Assembly: GCA_021767305.1 (NCBI GenBank) | Contig: JAASTL010000039.1 | Span: 1-6,945 of the forward strand | Direction: 5' to 3' | Length of the DNA: 6,945 bases | Source: Piscirickettsiaceae bacterium | GTDB taxonomy: Bacteria > Pseudomonadota > Gammaproteobacteria > Thiomicrospirales > Thiomicrospiraceae | Shown here: in pieces, positions 6,215-6,945 of the stretch | Layout: every line of letters starts with the position of its first letter | Position numbering within the stretch: the stretch's first letter is position 1 | Notes under the pieces: model-generated | Databases searched by the model: none | What the model was told of the DNA's origin: nothing | What the model saw: the letters and a program-made list of their open reading frames with translations, nothing else | Translations under genes and position numbers: made by a program

Positions 6215-6945
6215 ATGACAGACAATACTTTTAATTCAGAACTTATAGCGCATCTGGGGGTTGAGCAGATGCAACAACAACTATGGTGTGTGTTGTCAGT
6301 CAGCGGTTTTGAAAAGAATCTTTATATTTCTCAGGCGTTAAAGGATTTAATAGGAGATTCTGTGAGCTCTCTGGAAGAGTTTATCTTAGGCTCCAATTTG
6401 CTAAAACTGAAACAAAGAATTGATGAAATAACTCAGTATTTAGAGAATCATTCTGAAGTTTTGCAGGGAGCACCAGAGCTATATTCAAGCACGCCCATTA
6501 AAGTTATTCTAAAAACCAAACAAGGTGACCAAGCTGCCGTGCTGAAAGTGGGGCTAACCAAGCAGAATTCGAATCCACTTAGGCCTGATAGCAAAAACCA
6601 ATCGATAATTTTCATCTCATGTTTTTTACTCAGTGAATTGCAAAGTTTATTAGCAGCAGATGCAACACCAGAATTGCTGTCTGATATGGCCCCAGAGAAT
6701 ACGCCAAGCATAAAAGGGCAAATCCACCTCGATCCTTCTTTTGAAAAACAGGCGCATTTTTTGGCGATGCTGAGCCACGAATTGCGTGCTCCTTTATTAA
6801 GCACATCGGGTTTGGTGAAGCGGCTTAAGTATTTGCTGGGCGGGTTAGCTGAACCAGAAGCCATGGCGATGCTAAAAGAAATTAACGCTACTACCGAAGA
6901 GACTACCTATCTAGTTAACGACATTCTCACTTATACACAGATTCA
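6215..6945 (+). CDS. Sensor histidine kinase, N-terminal part (runs off window)
   Basis: An open frame from ATG 6215 runs to the window edge without a stop: 243 complete codons plus two bases. The HisKA phosphoacceptor region is clear at about residues 180-200 (HFLAMLSHELRAPLLSTSGL), with His188 as the predicted phosphorylation site and the dimerisation helices continuing to the edge. The catalytic ATPase domain must lie beyond 6945, and response-regulator domains may too. Residues about 20-150 look PAS-like (LYISQALKDLIG, later VILKTKQGDQAAVLKVGL), which is a weaker call. No membrane segment or signal peptide is visible, so the sensor is probably cytosolic. An in-frame TAA at 6170-6172 limits upstream extension and ATG 6215 is the first good start, but its ribosome binding site is poor. 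The signal and partner regulator are unknown. It is transcribed divergently from fumC. Confidence 0.87.
   Translation, partial: MTDNTFNSELIAHLGVEQMQQQLWCVLSVSGFEKNLYISQALKDLIGDSVSSLEEFILGSNLLKLKQRIDEITQYLENHSEVLQGAPELYSSTPIKVILKTKQGDQAAVLKVGLTKQNSNPLRPDSKNQSIIFISCFLLSELQSLLAADATPELLSDMAPENTPSIKGQIHLDPSFEKQAHFLAMLSHELRAPLLSTSGLVKRLKYLLGGLAEPEAMAMLKEINATTEETTYLVNDILTYTQI

Noticed and set aside
6448..6864. A 138-codon minus-strand open frame
   Set aside because: It is antisense to the histidine kinase frame, which has a recognisable H-box. The antisense protein shows no known motif.

Overview
The window is ordinary bacterial chromosome: densely packed genes, short spacers, moderately AT-rich DNA, and TAA as the usual stop codon. 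The proteins (an E. coli Mak-like fructokinase, a YbbO-like short-chain reductase, class II fumarase, a proteobacterial-type thioredoxin) suggest a gammaproteobacterium. A sulfur-oxidising Thiomicrospira/Hydrogenovibrio/Thiomicrorhabdus-type organism is my best guess, but it rests on remembered protein style and not on any marker gene. I see no mobile element, tRNA, rRNA or CRISPR array.

Layout. At 9-2465 (+) three tightly spaced genes encode a DUF455 ferritin-like diiron protein, a class I SAM-dependent methyltransferase and the ROK sugar kinase Mak. At 2547-2882 (+) a small thioredoxin-fold protein with a CNVC active site follows an 81-base spacer that holds a plausible promoter. It converges on a YbbO-like SDR oxidoreductase at 2917-3786 (-). 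At 3836-3860 a strong rho-independent terminator closes a thioredoxin gene at 3904-4278 (-). That gene is broken by an in-frame TAG two codons after the CGPC active site. At 4368-5765 (-) is fumC. A 449-base divergent spacer (5766-6214) carries three direct repeats just upstream of fumC. From 6215 (+) a soluble PAS-like/HisKA sensor histidine kinase runs off the right edge.

How the genes fit together. FumC supplies malate in the TCA cycle, Mak feeds fructose-6-phosphate into central metabolism, the SDR probably reduces aldehydes or ketones with NADPH, and the two thioredoxin-fold proteins would handle thiol redox. No single pathway links all of them. I found no clear new multi-gene system. 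The most notable point is the amber codon inside an otherwise intact thioredoxin gene. Next come a second TAG that separates the methyltransferase and fructokinase reading frames in phase, and the repeats ahead of fumC.
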